DNA from: Aristolochia californica
Lineage: Eukaryota; Streptophyta; Magnoliopsida; Piperales; Aristolochiaceae
Length of the DNA stretch: 64,000 nucleotides
Assembly: GCA_029961685.1 (NCBI GenBank)
Contig: JARWKL010000008.1
Location: 16,897,981 to 16,961,980 of the forward strand
Direction of reading: 5' to 3'
Of the stretch, positions 31,431-43,053 are shown one piece after another. Within the stretch, counting starts at the first letter, position 1, and each line of letters opens with the position of its first letter. Position numbers and translations under genes: made by a program. A model generated the notes under the pieces. That model had not been told where the DNA came from. It saw only the letters and a program-made list of their open reading frames with translations, and made no database searches.

Positions 31431-33042
31431 ATAACAAACTTTGTGTTTCATCATCATCTATCCCCTATTTGTTGTTAAGTTTTGTCTGCTATTTCCTCCA
31501 TACCTGTTCCACAATCCTATCAGGAGGCTCTCAAACATCCAATGTGGAAGGCAGCTATGGATGAAGAAATGCAACCCTTTTATGAAAATCAGACATGGAC
31601 TATAGTCCCACTTTTATTAGATAAGAAACCTTTCAATTGCAAATGGGTGTTTACTGTGAAACACAATCCGGATGGGTCCGTAGCTCAGTTGAAAGCTCGT
31701 CTTATTGCTAAAGGCTATATACAATGTTATGACATTAATTATGAAGAAACCTTCTCTCCAGTGGCCAAATTGAATTCGGTACATATGTTATTATCTCTAG
31801 CAGCTAACTCTTCATGGTAGTATCAACTTGATGTAAAAAATGCTTTTCTTAATGGGGATATCATGGATGAAATTTATATACAACAACCACCTGGGTATGT
31901 GGTTGAGGGGGAGTCCGTATGTCAATTAAAAAAAATATCTTTATGGTCTGAAACAGTCGCCTTGTGCATGGTTTAAAAATTTTAACCAAGCACTCATATG
32001 GGCCGGATTTCACAGATGCTCTCAAGAACACTTTGTATTTGTTAAAGACACACCGAAGGGCAAGGTATTTCTTCTAGCTGTATATGTTGAGGACATTATT
32101 ATAACCAGCAATGATCCCGAGGGCATCCAGAAGACAAAAGAATGGATATGTGCTGAATTCAAGACAAAGGATCTCGGATTGCTCAAATATTTTTTGGGCA
32201 TTGAAGTACTACAATCGAGACATGGAATCATAATATATCAAAGGAAGTATGTCCTTGACCTACTGGAGGAGACCAAAATGCTGGGAATGCAGACCAACAG
32301 AAACTCCCATGGACTCGAACACAAAATTAGTGTAGGTACCGGAGAAGAGGTAGATGTCGGCAAATATCAAAGATTGGTGGGAAGAGTCATTTACCTCTGC
32401 GTAATGAGGCCAAAAATTTCATATGCAATCAGTGTGGTAAGTCAATATATGCACAATCCACAACTTAGCCATTGGCAAGCAGTAGAACGAATATTACGAT
32501 ATCTCAAAGGAGCACTAGGAAGAGGGCTTCTCTACAAAAATCATGGACACTTCAACATTAAAGGTTTTTTAGATGTAGACTAGGCTGGATCGCCGGATGA
32601 TAGGAAATCTACTTCAGGATATTGTACGATGGTTGGAGGAAACCTGGTTAGATGGAGGAGCAAGAAACATAATGTATTTGCATGATCTAGTGTAGAAGTA
32701 GAGTACAAAGCCATGGCACACAGTCAATGAACTCCTATGAATTAAATTTCTTCTTACTAAACTGGGATTTTACAAAGAAGCTCCTATGACCCTATATTGC
32801 GATAATCAAGCTGCAATACACATAACATCTAATCCAGTCTTCCATGAGAGAATAAATCATATAGAAATAGACTCTCACTTCATACGAGAAAAATTCACTA
32901 CAGGCATTTTATCTCTTAAGCATGTATCTTCATAGAATTAGGTTGCAAACATTCTCACCAAACCAGTCACTCATAAAAATTTGTCCACCCTGTACAACAA
33001 GTTAGGCATCTATGATGTTTTGTCACCCCCCGCTTGAGGGGG
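31431..33042 (+). pseudogene. C1 reverse transcriptase and RNase H, inactivated
   Basis: Copia RT begins near 31482 (KHPMWKAAMDEEMQPFYENQTW) with KWVFTVKHNPDGS and YEETFSPVAKLNS. After a stop at 31818 it continues with LDVKNAFLNGDI, LYGLKQSP and the catalytic box, which reads YVEDIIIT at about 32081, so the first Asp of YVDD is Glu. RNase H follows (DRKSTSGYC near 32605, then ADILTKP-like VANILTKPV near 32943). Multiple stops. The element ends at the polypurine tract before 33043. Confidence 0.88.
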
Positions 33043-33982
33043 TGTTACAATGTGGGACCCACCATAGCTACACTAGCTGGTGTGATCCACCATGAGATCA
33101 AGAGATGTCAACATGGGCCCTCATACAAGTTGGCGATTATGGTCCTGGGGTTAAGTACCTATGCCTTCCGCTCCTAACAGGCCGCTCTTTTGGGTAGTAT
33201 TGGATAGGTGCTTAACATTTGGTATCAGAGCAAGCACTACATACCACATTTGAGTCCCCGCATGCGCAGGGTGACCGCACTCCTCTGGCGTTGGGCAGTA
33301 AGGGATTATGGGATCCTGACCCGGCTCTCATTGCTATGTTATTGCCGTCGTGGTCGTCAGCTCAGGTAGGCGGGTTGTATTGTTATTGTCCTAGGGTTAA
33401 GTACCTATGTCTTCCGCTCCTAACAGGTTGATCTTTTGGGTAGTTTTGGCTAGGCGCTTAACATTGCCTCGAGCTGAGAGTGAGGAACATGAGCTGGAAT
33501 TAAATAGAAGATTTGAGGATCAAGTGGGACCCACAAAGATACCACGAGCTGGTATCTCCATCAACATGATCTGGAAGATCATGTGGGACCCACAAAGATA
33601 AGACCATGAGCTGGCTATCTATCTTGTTTCGCATGCTTAAAGAAGAGTTATAAGTTGAGTTAAATTAGTCTCTTAGATAGATAATGTAATATTATCATGA
33701 TAGGCTTAACATAGAGAGTTCTTGTTGGAATGTAATTAGGAGTCCTAAGATTACTTGTACATGGACTTTATCACCTCCTCAACTATAAAAAGAGGTGATT
33801 GTAACTCAGAAATCAAGCAAGCAAGTCTCTTAGTTCTCTTCTATCGTGTGAAGCTCTCTCTCTCCAAACCTCTTCTATTTTTACCTTCTTCTCTCTCAAC
33901 CCAAGAATCTTTCTTGTTTTTCTCTTATTTATTTCTCTCTCCCCTTGCTTGAAGTATTATTCATGGGGACATAAATTAAACA
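33043..33982 (+). repeat. 3' LTR of C1 (contains TRIM D1)
   Basis: TGTTACAATGTGGGACCC...CATAAATTAAACA, 940 bp in total. Without the 329-bp TRIM and one target copy it is about 606 bp, close to the 596-bp C2 LTR (52252-52847). It includes a CT-rich stretch (33845-33950). The polypurine tract CTTGAGGGGG adjoins it. Satellite follows. Confidence 0.88.
33135..33463 (+). mobile_element. TRIM D1 (329 bp) in the C1 LTR
   Basis: Two 83-bp terminal repeats (33135-33217 and 33381-33463) of the form TGTTATGGTCCTGGGTTAAG...GTGCTTAACA; the left start is decayed to GATT. The primer site TTTGGTATCAGAGCAAGC starts at 33218. The interior is 163 bp. Target copies are TTGGC (33130-33134) and TTGCC (33464-33468). 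The C2 LTR gives the empty site near 52775 ('CAAATTGGCTCGAGC' on the minus strand). A related LTR lies at 56527-56608. Confidence 0.9.
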
Positions 33983-36900
33983 AATATTTCCTGAAAAAAT
34001 GCGCTAACATGGCCTTTTGGTTTTAGAAAGTAATTTGTTTTAGCATCAATTGCCTTACCTCAAAATTTTCCTGGTAACAATTTTTCAGCTTAAAAAGTGT
34101 TTCCTAGAAACATAAGGCAATAATAGTCACTAGAAACGTATTTTTACTAGAAATACTTTTCTGATGTCTCCTAAATAATGGAACTAACAAGACCTTAGAT
34201 TTGTAGAAAGTAATTTGTTTCAGCAAAAATTGTCTTACAACAAAATTTTCCAGGTAAGAATTTTTAGCTTGAATAGTGTTTCCAAGAAACATGAGACATT
34301 AATGGACCCTAGACAGATATTTTTACTAGAAATACATTCCCAAAGTTTCCTAAAAAAGGCAATAACAAAGCCTTAATGATGTAAAAAGTTATTTGTTTCA
34401 GAAAACAATTTCCTTACACCAAAATTTTCTTGATAAGAATTATCAACAATAAAAGTGATTTCTAGAAAAATGAGGCACTAATGGTCCATGGACATGTATT
34501 TTTACTAGAAATACCTTTCCAAAATTTCCTTAAAAAAAGGCATTAACAAGGCTTTATAGTAGTAAAATGTCATTTTTTCTAGACAAAAAGCCTTATCACA
34601 AAATTTTCCTAGTAAAAATTTTCAGCATGAAATGTGTTTCATGAAAGTTTCATGGAAATATGAGGCACTGACGGTCCATGGAGACTTATTTTTATTAGAA
34701 ATAATTTTCCAATGTTTCCTAAAAAACACACTAACAAGGTCTTATAGTCGCATAAAGCAATTTTTTTAGCAAAAATTGCTTTACCAAAAAAGATTGTTGG
34801 TAAGAATTTTCTGGTAGAAAAGTGTTTCCAGAAAACATGAGGCACTAATGGTCCTTGGAGATGTATTTTTACTAGAAATACTTTTACAAAATTTCTTGAA
34901 AAAAAAAAATCTCTAACAAAACCTTATAGTTGTAGAAAATAATTTGTTTCAGGAAAGTTATCCAAGTAAGAATTTTTTGCCTCAAAAGTGTTTTCTAGGA
35001 AACATGACACACTAATGGCTCATGGAGATGTATTTTTAAAATAAATACTTTTCCAATTTTTCTTGAAAAAAAAAATCTCTAACAAAACCTTATAGTTGTA
35101 GAAAATAATTTGTTTCAGGAAAGTTATCCAAGTAAGAATTTTCTGCCTCAAAAGTTTTCTCTAGGAAACATGACACAGTAATGGCTCATGGAGATGTATT
35201 TTTACAAGAAATACTTTCCCAATGTCTCATGAAAAAATGCCCTAACAAGGTCATATAGTTGTAGAAAGTATTTTGATTCAGAAAATTTTTTCTAGTAAGA
35301 ATTTTCGGCTTGAAAAGTGTTTCTAGGAAACATGAGGCACTAATGGTCCCTGGAGACATATTTTTACTAGAAATACATTTCTAGTGTTTCCAAAAAAATC
35401 CACTAACAAGGCCTTATAGTTGTAGTAAGTAATTTGTTTCATAAAAAAAATATCTTTACCACAAAATTTCTCAGGTAAGAATTTTCAACTTGAAAATTAT
35501 TTCTAGGAAACATGAGGCAATAATGGTCCCAAGGGTCATATTTTTCCTATCTTCCTAAGAAAATGCACTAACAAGGTCTTATAGTTGTAAAAAGTAATTT
35601 GTTTTAGCAAAAATTGCTTTCCCACAATAGTTTCTTGGTAAGAATTTTTATCTAAAAACGTTTTGCCAGGAAACATGAGGCACTAATGGTCCCTTGAGAC
35701 GTATTTTTACTAAAAATACTTTTCGAATATTTTCTGAAAAATTGCACTAACTAGGCATTGTGGTTGTAGAAAGTAATTTGTTTTCGCAAAAAATGCCTTA
35801 CCTCAAAATTTTCTGGGAATGAATTTTCAGCGAGAAAAGTGATTCTAAGAAATATGAGGCACTAATGGTCCCTAGACATGAAATTTTACAAGAAATACTT
35901 TTCCATCATTTCCTGAAAAAAATGTACTAACAAGGCCTAGTAGTTGTTAAAAGTAATCTGTTTAAGCAAAATATTCCTTAAAACAAAAATTTTCGACAAG
36001 AAAAGTTATTCATGAAAACATGTGGCTTTAATGGTCTTGGACATGATTTTTTTTTCTAGAAATAATTTTCTAACTTTTTTCTAAAAAATTCATTAAGAAA
36101 GCTTTATAGCAGTAAAACTTATTTATTTTCAACAAAATTTGCCTTTTACAACATTTTCCTAGTAAGAATTTTCAGCTTGAAATGTGATGAAAATATGAGG
36201 CACTGATGGTCCATGGAGATGATTTTTTAGTAGAAATACTTTTCCAGCGTTTGCTAAAAAAATACACTAACAAGGCCTTATAATTGCAAAAAGCAATTTT
36301 TTTGGCAACCATTGCTTTACCAAAAACAGAATTTTGATAAGAATTTTTAGGTAGAAAAGTTTTTCCAGAAAACTTGAGGCACTAGTGGTCCTTGCAGACG
36401 TATTTTTACTAGAAATACTTTTCCAACGTTTCCTACAAACAAATCACTAACAAAGCCTCATAGATATAGAAAATAATTTGTTTCAGCAAAGTTTTCCAAG
36501 TGAGAATTTTTTGCCTGAAATGTGTTTTCCAGGAAACAAGATGCACTAATGGTCCATGCATACGTATTTTTACTAAAAATATTTTCCCAACGTTTCTTGA
36601 GAAAATGCACTAACATGGACATATAGTTGTTGAAAAAAATTAGTTTCAGCCAAAATTTTCTTGTTTGAATTTTCAGCTTGAAAAATGCTTCCAGGAAACA
36701 TGAGTCACTAATGGTCCCTGGGGATGTATTTTCACTATAAATACATATTTTAGGTTTCCAAAAAATGTACAAACAAAGCCTTATAGTTTAGAAAGTAATT
36801 TGATTCATAAAAAAAATCCTTACCACCAGAAATTCCATGGTAAGAATTTTCAACATGAAAAATGTTTCTTGGAAACATGAGGCAGCAATGGTCCCAAGGT

Positions 36901-38897
36901 CGTATTTTCACTAGCAATATTTTTCCAACATTCCTAAAAAAATCCACTAACAAGGCCTTATAATTATAGAAAGTAATTAGTTTCTAAAAAACATGCTTTA
37001 CCATAATAGTTTCTTGGTATTAATTTTCAGTAAAACAATTTTTTCGAGGAAACATGAGGCACTAATGGTCCCTTGAGACATATTTTTACTAAAAGTACTT
37101 TTTCAAACATTTTCTGGAAAAAATGAACTAACAAGGCATTGTGGTTGTAGAAAGTAATTTATTTTCGAAAAAATCCTTTCAAAAATTCCCAGGTAAAAAT
37201 TTTAAGCTAAAAAAGTGTTTTTAGGAATGTGGCACTAATGGTCCCTAGAAATGTAATTTTACTAGAAATAATTTTCCAATTTTTTCTGAAAAAAATGAAG
37301 TAACAAGGCCTTGTAGTTGTTAAAAGTAATTTATTTCTACAAAAATTACCTTACAACAAAATTTACATAGTAAGAATTTTCAGCTTGAATAGAGTTTCTA
37401 GGCAACATGAGGCACTAATGGATCCTGGAGAAGTATTTTCACTAGAAATACATTTCCAAAGTTTCCTCAAAAAGGCAGTAACAAGGCCTTAATAATGTAC
37501 AAAGTAATTTCTTTTAGAAAACATTTTGATACACCAAAATTTTCCAAGTAAGAATTTTAAACAAGAAATGTGATTCCTGGAAACATGAGGCACTAATGGT
37601 CCATGGCCACATATTTTAATTACAAACACTTTTCCAATGTTTCTAGAAAAAGGGCATTAACAAGGCTTAATAGTAGTAAAATATAAATTTTCCAGGAAAA
37701 ATTGTCTTATTACAAAATTTCCCTCATGAAATTTTTCAATTTGAAAGGTTTTTCATGGAAATATGAGGTACTGACAGTCCATGGAGATGTATTTTCAGTA
37801 GAAATACTTTTCCAAAGTTTCCTAAAAAATACATAACAAGGCCTCATAGTTGCCGAAAGAAATTTGTTCCAGCAAAAATTGTTTTTCCAAAAAAGATTCT
37901 TGGTAAGAAATTTCAATTAGAAAAGTGTTTTCAGAAAACATGAAGCATTAATGGTCCTTGGAGATTTATTTTTACTAGAAATACTTTTCCAACGTTTCCT
38001 CAAAAAATCACTTTCAAAACCTTCTAGTTATAGAAAAAGAATTTGTTTCAACAATGTTTTCCAAGTAAGAATTTTCTACATGAAAAGTGTTTTCCATGAA
38101 ACATGAGGCACTAATGGTCCATGGAGACATACTTTTACAAGAAATACTTTCCCAACATTTCTTGAAAAAATGCACTAACAAGGTCATATATTTGTAGAAA
38201 GTAATTTTGTTTAATAAAAAAATTTCTAGTAAGAATTTTCATCTTGAAAAGTGTTTCCAGGAAATATGAGGCACTAATGGTCCCTATAGACATATTTTTC
38301 CAAGAAATACATTTCCAGCATTTCCAAAACAAATGCACTTACAAGGCCTTATAGTTGTAGAAGGAATTTGTTTCATAAAATAATATCCTTACCACAAAAT
38401 TTCCCTAATATGAATTTGCAACTTGAAAAATGTTTCTAGGAAACATGAGGCAGTAATGGTCTCAAGGGTCATATTTTTACTAGAAATATTTTTCCAACAT
38501 TCCTAAAAAAATGCAATAACAAGGCCTTATAGTTGTAGAAGTAATTTGTTTCAGAAAAAAAAATGTTTTACCAAAATAGTTTCCTGGTAAGAATTATCCG
38601 CTAGAAAAGTTTTTCCAAAAAACATGGGGCACTAATGGTCCCTCTAGAAATATTTTTACTAAAAATAATTTTTGAACATTTTCTTAAAAAATACAAAACA
38701 GAGGCCTTGTTGTTGTAGAAACTATTTTTTTTTTCGCAAAAATTGCCTTACCTCGTATTTTCTTGGCAAAAATTTTCAGCTAGGAAAGTTTTTCTAGGGA
38801 ATATGAGGCACTAATGGACCCTAGGGACATAATTTTACTAGAAATACTAACACGGCCTTATAATTGTTAAAAGTAATTTGTTTCAGCAAAAAATGCA
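33983..38897 (+). repeat. Satellite block S2
   Basis: About 28 tandem monomers, the clearest view of the higher-order order. Landmarks at 36876, 37053, about 37226, 37406, 37584, 37762, 37939, 38102, 38265 and 38444 give spacings of 177, 173, 180, 178, 178, 177, 163, 163 and 179: nine monomers, 1568 bp. One turn (35511-36876) lacks one monomer. A 164-bp monomer is duplicated at about 34960-35290. The block starts in the same monomer type (Y) in which S1 stops. Confidence 0.95.
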
Positions 38898-39384
38898 TGT
38901 TGGAAGATAGGGCTCAAGACCACATGACCAAGGAAGGCCAACATATCTAAGAGTATTATAAGATGCACCAAACGACCAAAGAAGGCCCACAAGATGTGCC
39001 CAAGCCCATAAGAAGTAGGACCCACAATGATTACCATGAGCTGGCCATGGTCTTAGGTTAGATTTATTTTTATTTTATTTTATTATTTTATTATTACGTA
39101 TTCTGACCAGGAGAACAAAGAAATATACTTAATTACATGCCTCCCCGGCAACGGCGCCAAAAACTTGATGTAGAATTTAGTTACATCGGCTTTAATACCT
39201 CGCAAGCGTACGAATCGTTCATGTAATTTAGCAGTAAGCGAGGGTCATATCCACAGGGAGGATTGAATTTTGTGTATTCTTCAATCAACTAGCCTAACCA
39301 AATATGATGAATTAATCTGAACTAAACACTAATTATATCCTAAATTATCAAACAATAATCTAATTAACTACTTGCATAACAGGA

Positions 39385-39700
39385 AACGTCAACTCTGGAT
39401 TTTACCGTGATTTGTGCCTCTCTTGAGTGCCACATAATCACGAATCCGATTTCTCAATCCTTGCGTCTAGCCCCTCTCGGGCGCCTAGAGTTAAAGACAG
39501 AAATCGAATTACAATAGAATACAGAGAATCAATTTCCTATTGTGATGATGCTAAAATTATCAACTTTGGATTTTATCGTGATTTGTGCCTCTCTCGAGCG
39601 CCACGTAACCACGAATCCGGATTCTCAATCCTTGCGTCTAGCCCCTCTCGGGCGCCTAGAGTTAAAGACAGAAATCGGATTAAAATACCAAAATCCAACC
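39385..39700 (-). repeat. Tandem repeat of about 170 bp in the H LTR
   Basis: Two units starting 'caactctggattttaccgtg' (39388) and 'caactttggattttatcgtg' (39559). Both contain 'gcgtctagcccctctcgggcgcctagag'. The frame 39427-39729 spans both but shows no protein family. Confidence 0.8.
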
Positions 39701-39849
39701 TCAATTATAATCTTACCTTAATTAGCTAATTTAATCAAATATCAAGAAAACAAATCTTAAATAAACCTTAATTATCAAATCAGATTCAATTAACATTCAA
39801 AACCTAAGTTCAAACTATATGAAAAATTAAATTCAATAATGACGAATTA

Positions 39850-40450
39850 CTCCCCTTCTTCCTCCTCTCGCTCGGGCAGCAACTTGTTCTCATGGATGCT
39901 GCAATTTCCGGAAATTGGTGGCGTCGGGTAGCAATAGTGAGTGGCCGGAGGTAGAGACGACGGTTAGAAGCCGACGGACGGAGGTAACGTCCGGCGAAGA
40001 ACGAAACAGAGATGACGTTCTCCAACCGGCTCTCTCGAGTCTCGGTTGGAGTCGGAATGGCTCCGGGACTGGTCGAAATATGTAAAAGACGCCGGAGGAT
40101 GGTCGGAAAGAAGAAGTGGCACCGGAGAAGCCCTCTCGGATCCCCTCCCGGCCTGGCGAGCAAAGAATGGCAGCGTCGAACTCGCCGCGACGGAGACTCT
40201 CTCGAGCTCTCCTCGGGTCTGTTCTCGGTTGCCGGATGGTGGTGGACGACGGTGGACGACGGTGGCACGGCGAACGGCGGTGGGGAACTCCTCTCGGATC
40301 CTCCCCTGTTTCCGGTCAAACAAACTCTGTTTTTGGTCTCCCTTTTTCCTTCTCTTCACGCTGCCTTCCCCCCTCGGGTTTTCCCGCTCGGGTCCCCCCT
40401 CTTGGGTCCCCTTTCGACCCCCTCTTTCGACGCCCCCCTTTTGCTTTAAA
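39850..40450. other. GC-rich block in the H LTR
   Basis: A sharp rise in G+C inside otherwise AT-rich sequence. Five overlapping frames of 131-169 aa exist on both strands, rich in Arg, Pro, Ser and Gly. Overlap on both strands and low complexity point to a lack of stop codons rather than a gene. It could be a promoter-like or captured segment of the LTR. Confidence 0.5.
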
Positions 40451-41059
40451 TACCATCTTGTTTATTTTAAAACAATTTGACCTAAAAATCATCTCCATTT
40501 CACTAAGGGCATTTTAGTAAATATCTCCTTCTCCACCATAATTCTCTTGAAATTCCATAATTAAATCTATAAAAAATATTTCAGGAAGAAATAAATCTTA
40601 AAAACAATGAAATATAATTCAGGAGAGAAAAATATGCAATATCGACAGTGATTAATGCCAAATTCATTAAATGCTCATTTCATTTGAAACCCGATAAATA
40701 ACCACCTATAACACAATTATAAAGGTTATTCTATTATAATTAACTTAGTTCTCATGTCAGAATATAGCATCTATCACTGGCATCCTTATCGCATCAATTG
40801 GAAGATCAAGGACTCAAATAAGTATCTTTATCTAATGGTCACGTCCTACAAGAGTTTTAGTTTGAGTTAGGTTTGTCTTTTATCTATATGGAGTTATTTA
40901 ATTATGCTAGGACTTATCTTTAAGTGTTAGAGTTTGAGTGTAATTGAGACAATTATTATTGTAATTGGACTCTACCACCTTCCTCTATTATAAATAGAGG
41001 TTCATGTACTTTGATTATAATGATTCAATGAAGTTTTTTTCTTTTCCATAAATTCAAAA

Positions 41060-41690
41060 TGGTATTAGAGCAGGTACTATGAGTTGACTTGGTCAACCCA
41101 CTGAGATAATGAGATCCTTTTCTCTAAACCCTAAACCCTAAGTCTAGGTTCGTAGTTATTTTTTTGAGTCCCTACACGCATAGTTTGCTTTGTGTTTTTT
41201 AAATCTATACGGATTTTTGAATATTAGAAATTATAGATTGACTGAAATATATTTGAGTCTACTTTCCAAAGAAAAATAATTTGTTCCAATTGAAGTTATC
41301 TACAGACAGATATATATATATTTTAATGAGCGAAGGTCAGATTGCAAAAAGTTTCGGGGAGTAGCAGCAATCTTCAGATTCCAAGGTATTTTTTTCTATC
41401 AAGAACTAGACTTTATATGGAAAAATATATATAAAAAAATATTTGTAAGTCTATTCATTTACGTGTTCAACCAATTTTTTTATCTGAGCTACAAAGAAAA
41501 ATTGATATTTGAAGCAGCAAAGATCAGATTGAAAAAGAGCTTCGAGCGGCAATAGAAAGCCTCAATTTCCGATGTATTTTATGCTAACAAGAAAGAGACT
41601 TTATATAGATAATTATATATGAAAAGAAATATACATAAGTATATTTTCTTACCTATTCAACCAATTCTCAGTATGATTTTTTTATAAGGA
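41060..41690 (+). repeat. A4 leader with primer site and repeats of about 190 bp
   Basis: Primer site TGGTATTAGAGCAGG, then two TTTAGGG-type units (as 'ccctaaaccctaa', 41122-41136), then three degraded leader units with 'cagattg.aaaaag', 'ggtatttt..ctatcaag' and 'cctattcaaccaatt'. Non-coding. Confidence 0.7.
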
Positions 41691-42161
41691 GATATTGATC
41701 TTGGAAGAGACAATGGTCATTCTAGAAAAGCAGGAGAAACAGTACTTTGTTCGGCCAGTTGATAGAGACTGAAATATATCAGATTATTTATCTTCTGATA
41801 ATTATATTTTATGAATTTATTGTACTTGGATGAAAGGTATATAAGTCTACTTTTAGAAGGAGAAAATTTCATGTCAATTTGATCTATATTTAAAGAAATA
41901 TTCGCATTGGAAGAATCAAAGGTCATGTTGGTATTCTGTTGTAATGAAAAATCCAAATCTATGCCAATTGTTTTGTGACACTTTTTGAGTTAATATATCA
42001 GAAAAATATCTCACTTCTGCCTGGTTTGAGGGCTTATTTATACATCTTTGTTATTTGGGCTTATTGCTACATCTATGATATTTGGTTCAAGCTGGAATCA
42101 CTGTCATTACCTCCCAGTTTGAGGGGGAGAAGTACAAGAAAGAGGTATTTTATTCCATATA

Positions 42162-42431
42162 TTGTGGATGACTTTATGTGACCAATATTTTCAAGAAAAT
42201 GGGAGCACAAAAGATGAAGCTTCTCCATCTAAGAAAAAATATTTGTATCGGATTTTGATTATTTCATGGGTCCTTCTACAAGGTTTAATATTTTGGTTCA
42301 TGTTGTATGTGTTGGAAGATGGTCGTGTTATATTCACCTGCAACTATTATATCTCTTTGGGGACATTATTATTGAAGAAGAGGTGGCCTCATATCATCAT
42401 TATTTTCCCCCGTCAAAAATATCAAAATTAA
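42162..42431 (+). other. Family-A recurrent ORF in A4, copy 1 (89 aa)
   Basis: Begins MWMTLCDQYFQENGSTKDEA, continues with basic and then hydrophobic residues (ILIISWVLLQGLIFWFMLYV) and ends in PRQKYQN. The copy at 42784-43053 encodes the same protein. The hydrophobic segment could span a membrane. No homologue is recognised. Confidence 0.35.
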
Positions 42432-42783
42432 TTGTGGTTTGGAGTTCATGACAGTGGAACTTCATTCCCGTCAAAAAGATCAAAATTATTTGTCGTTGGG
42501 AGTCCATGATGTAGGAACTTCATCCTCGTCAAAAATATCAAAATTATTTGTGGTTGGGAGTCCATGACGGAGGAACTTCATCTCTGTCAAAAATATCAAA
42601 ATTATTTGTGGTTGGAAGTCCATGACGGAGGAACTTTATCCTGTCAAAAATATCAAAATTATTTGTGGTTGGAAGTCCATGACTGAGGAACTTATTATTG
42701 CATCTATGTTATCCCCCTCTCCCCCCCCCCCCCCCCCAGTTTGAGGGGGAGAAGTACAAGAAAGAGGTATTTTATTCCATATA

Positions 42784-43053
42784 TTGTGGATGACTTTATG
42801 TGACCAATATTTTCAAGAAAATGGGAGCACAAAAGATGAAGCTTCTCCATCTAAGAAAAAATATTTGTATCGGATTTTGATTATTTCATGGGTCCTTCTA
42901 CAAGGTTTAATATTTTGGTTCATGTTGTATGTGTTGGAAGATGGTCGTGTTATATTCACCTGCAACTATTATATCTCTTTGGGGACATTATTATTGAAGA
43001 AGAGGTGGCCTCATATCATCATTATTTTCCCCCGTCAAAAATATCAAAATTAA
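42784..43053 (+). other. Family-A recurrent ORF in A4, copy 2 (89 aa)
   Basis: Identical in protein sequence to 42162-42431, as part of the 622-bp duplication. The identity reflects the recent duplication, not selection. Confidence 0.35.

Larger units (their letters stand above)
18477..33982 (+). mobile_element. C1: copia retrotransposon, 5'-truncated and heavily interrupted
   Basis: C1 is a plus-strand copia element split into pieces: gag (18477-18990 and 21622-21740), protease and integrase (21740-23058), linker (28418-28621), reverse transcriptase and RNase H (31431-33042), and 3' LTR (33043-33982). Insertions are A2, G1 and A3 in the coding part and TRIM D1 in the LTR. The order gag-PR-INT-RT-RH identifies copia. 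The 5' LTR, leader and gag start are missing at the pararetrovirus junction. The sister copy C2 (46912-52847, minus strand) shows the intact order around several of the insertion sites. Confidence 0.85.
39046..40776 (-). mobile_element. H: partial LTR element with a 1.6-kb LTR and tRNA-Asp primer site
   Basis: Minus-strand piece made of one LTR (39167-40776, plus-strand TGATGTAG...TCTATCA), the primer site and about 120 bp of leader. The primer site at 39141-39159 (minus TGGCGCCGTTGCCGGGGAG) matches the tRNA-Asp type used by many plant gypsy elements of the Athila/Tat groups. It is flanked by CTGGC on both sides (39041-39045, 40777-40781) even though the left end is not an LTR end. Inside the LTR are a GC-rich block (about 39850-40450) and a repeat of about 170 bp. 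Confidence 0.75.

Noticed and set aside
39810..40517. Frames of 131-169 aa on both strands in the GC-rich block
   Set aside because: Five frames overlap on both strands with low-complexity composition; low stop density in GC-rich DNA explains them.
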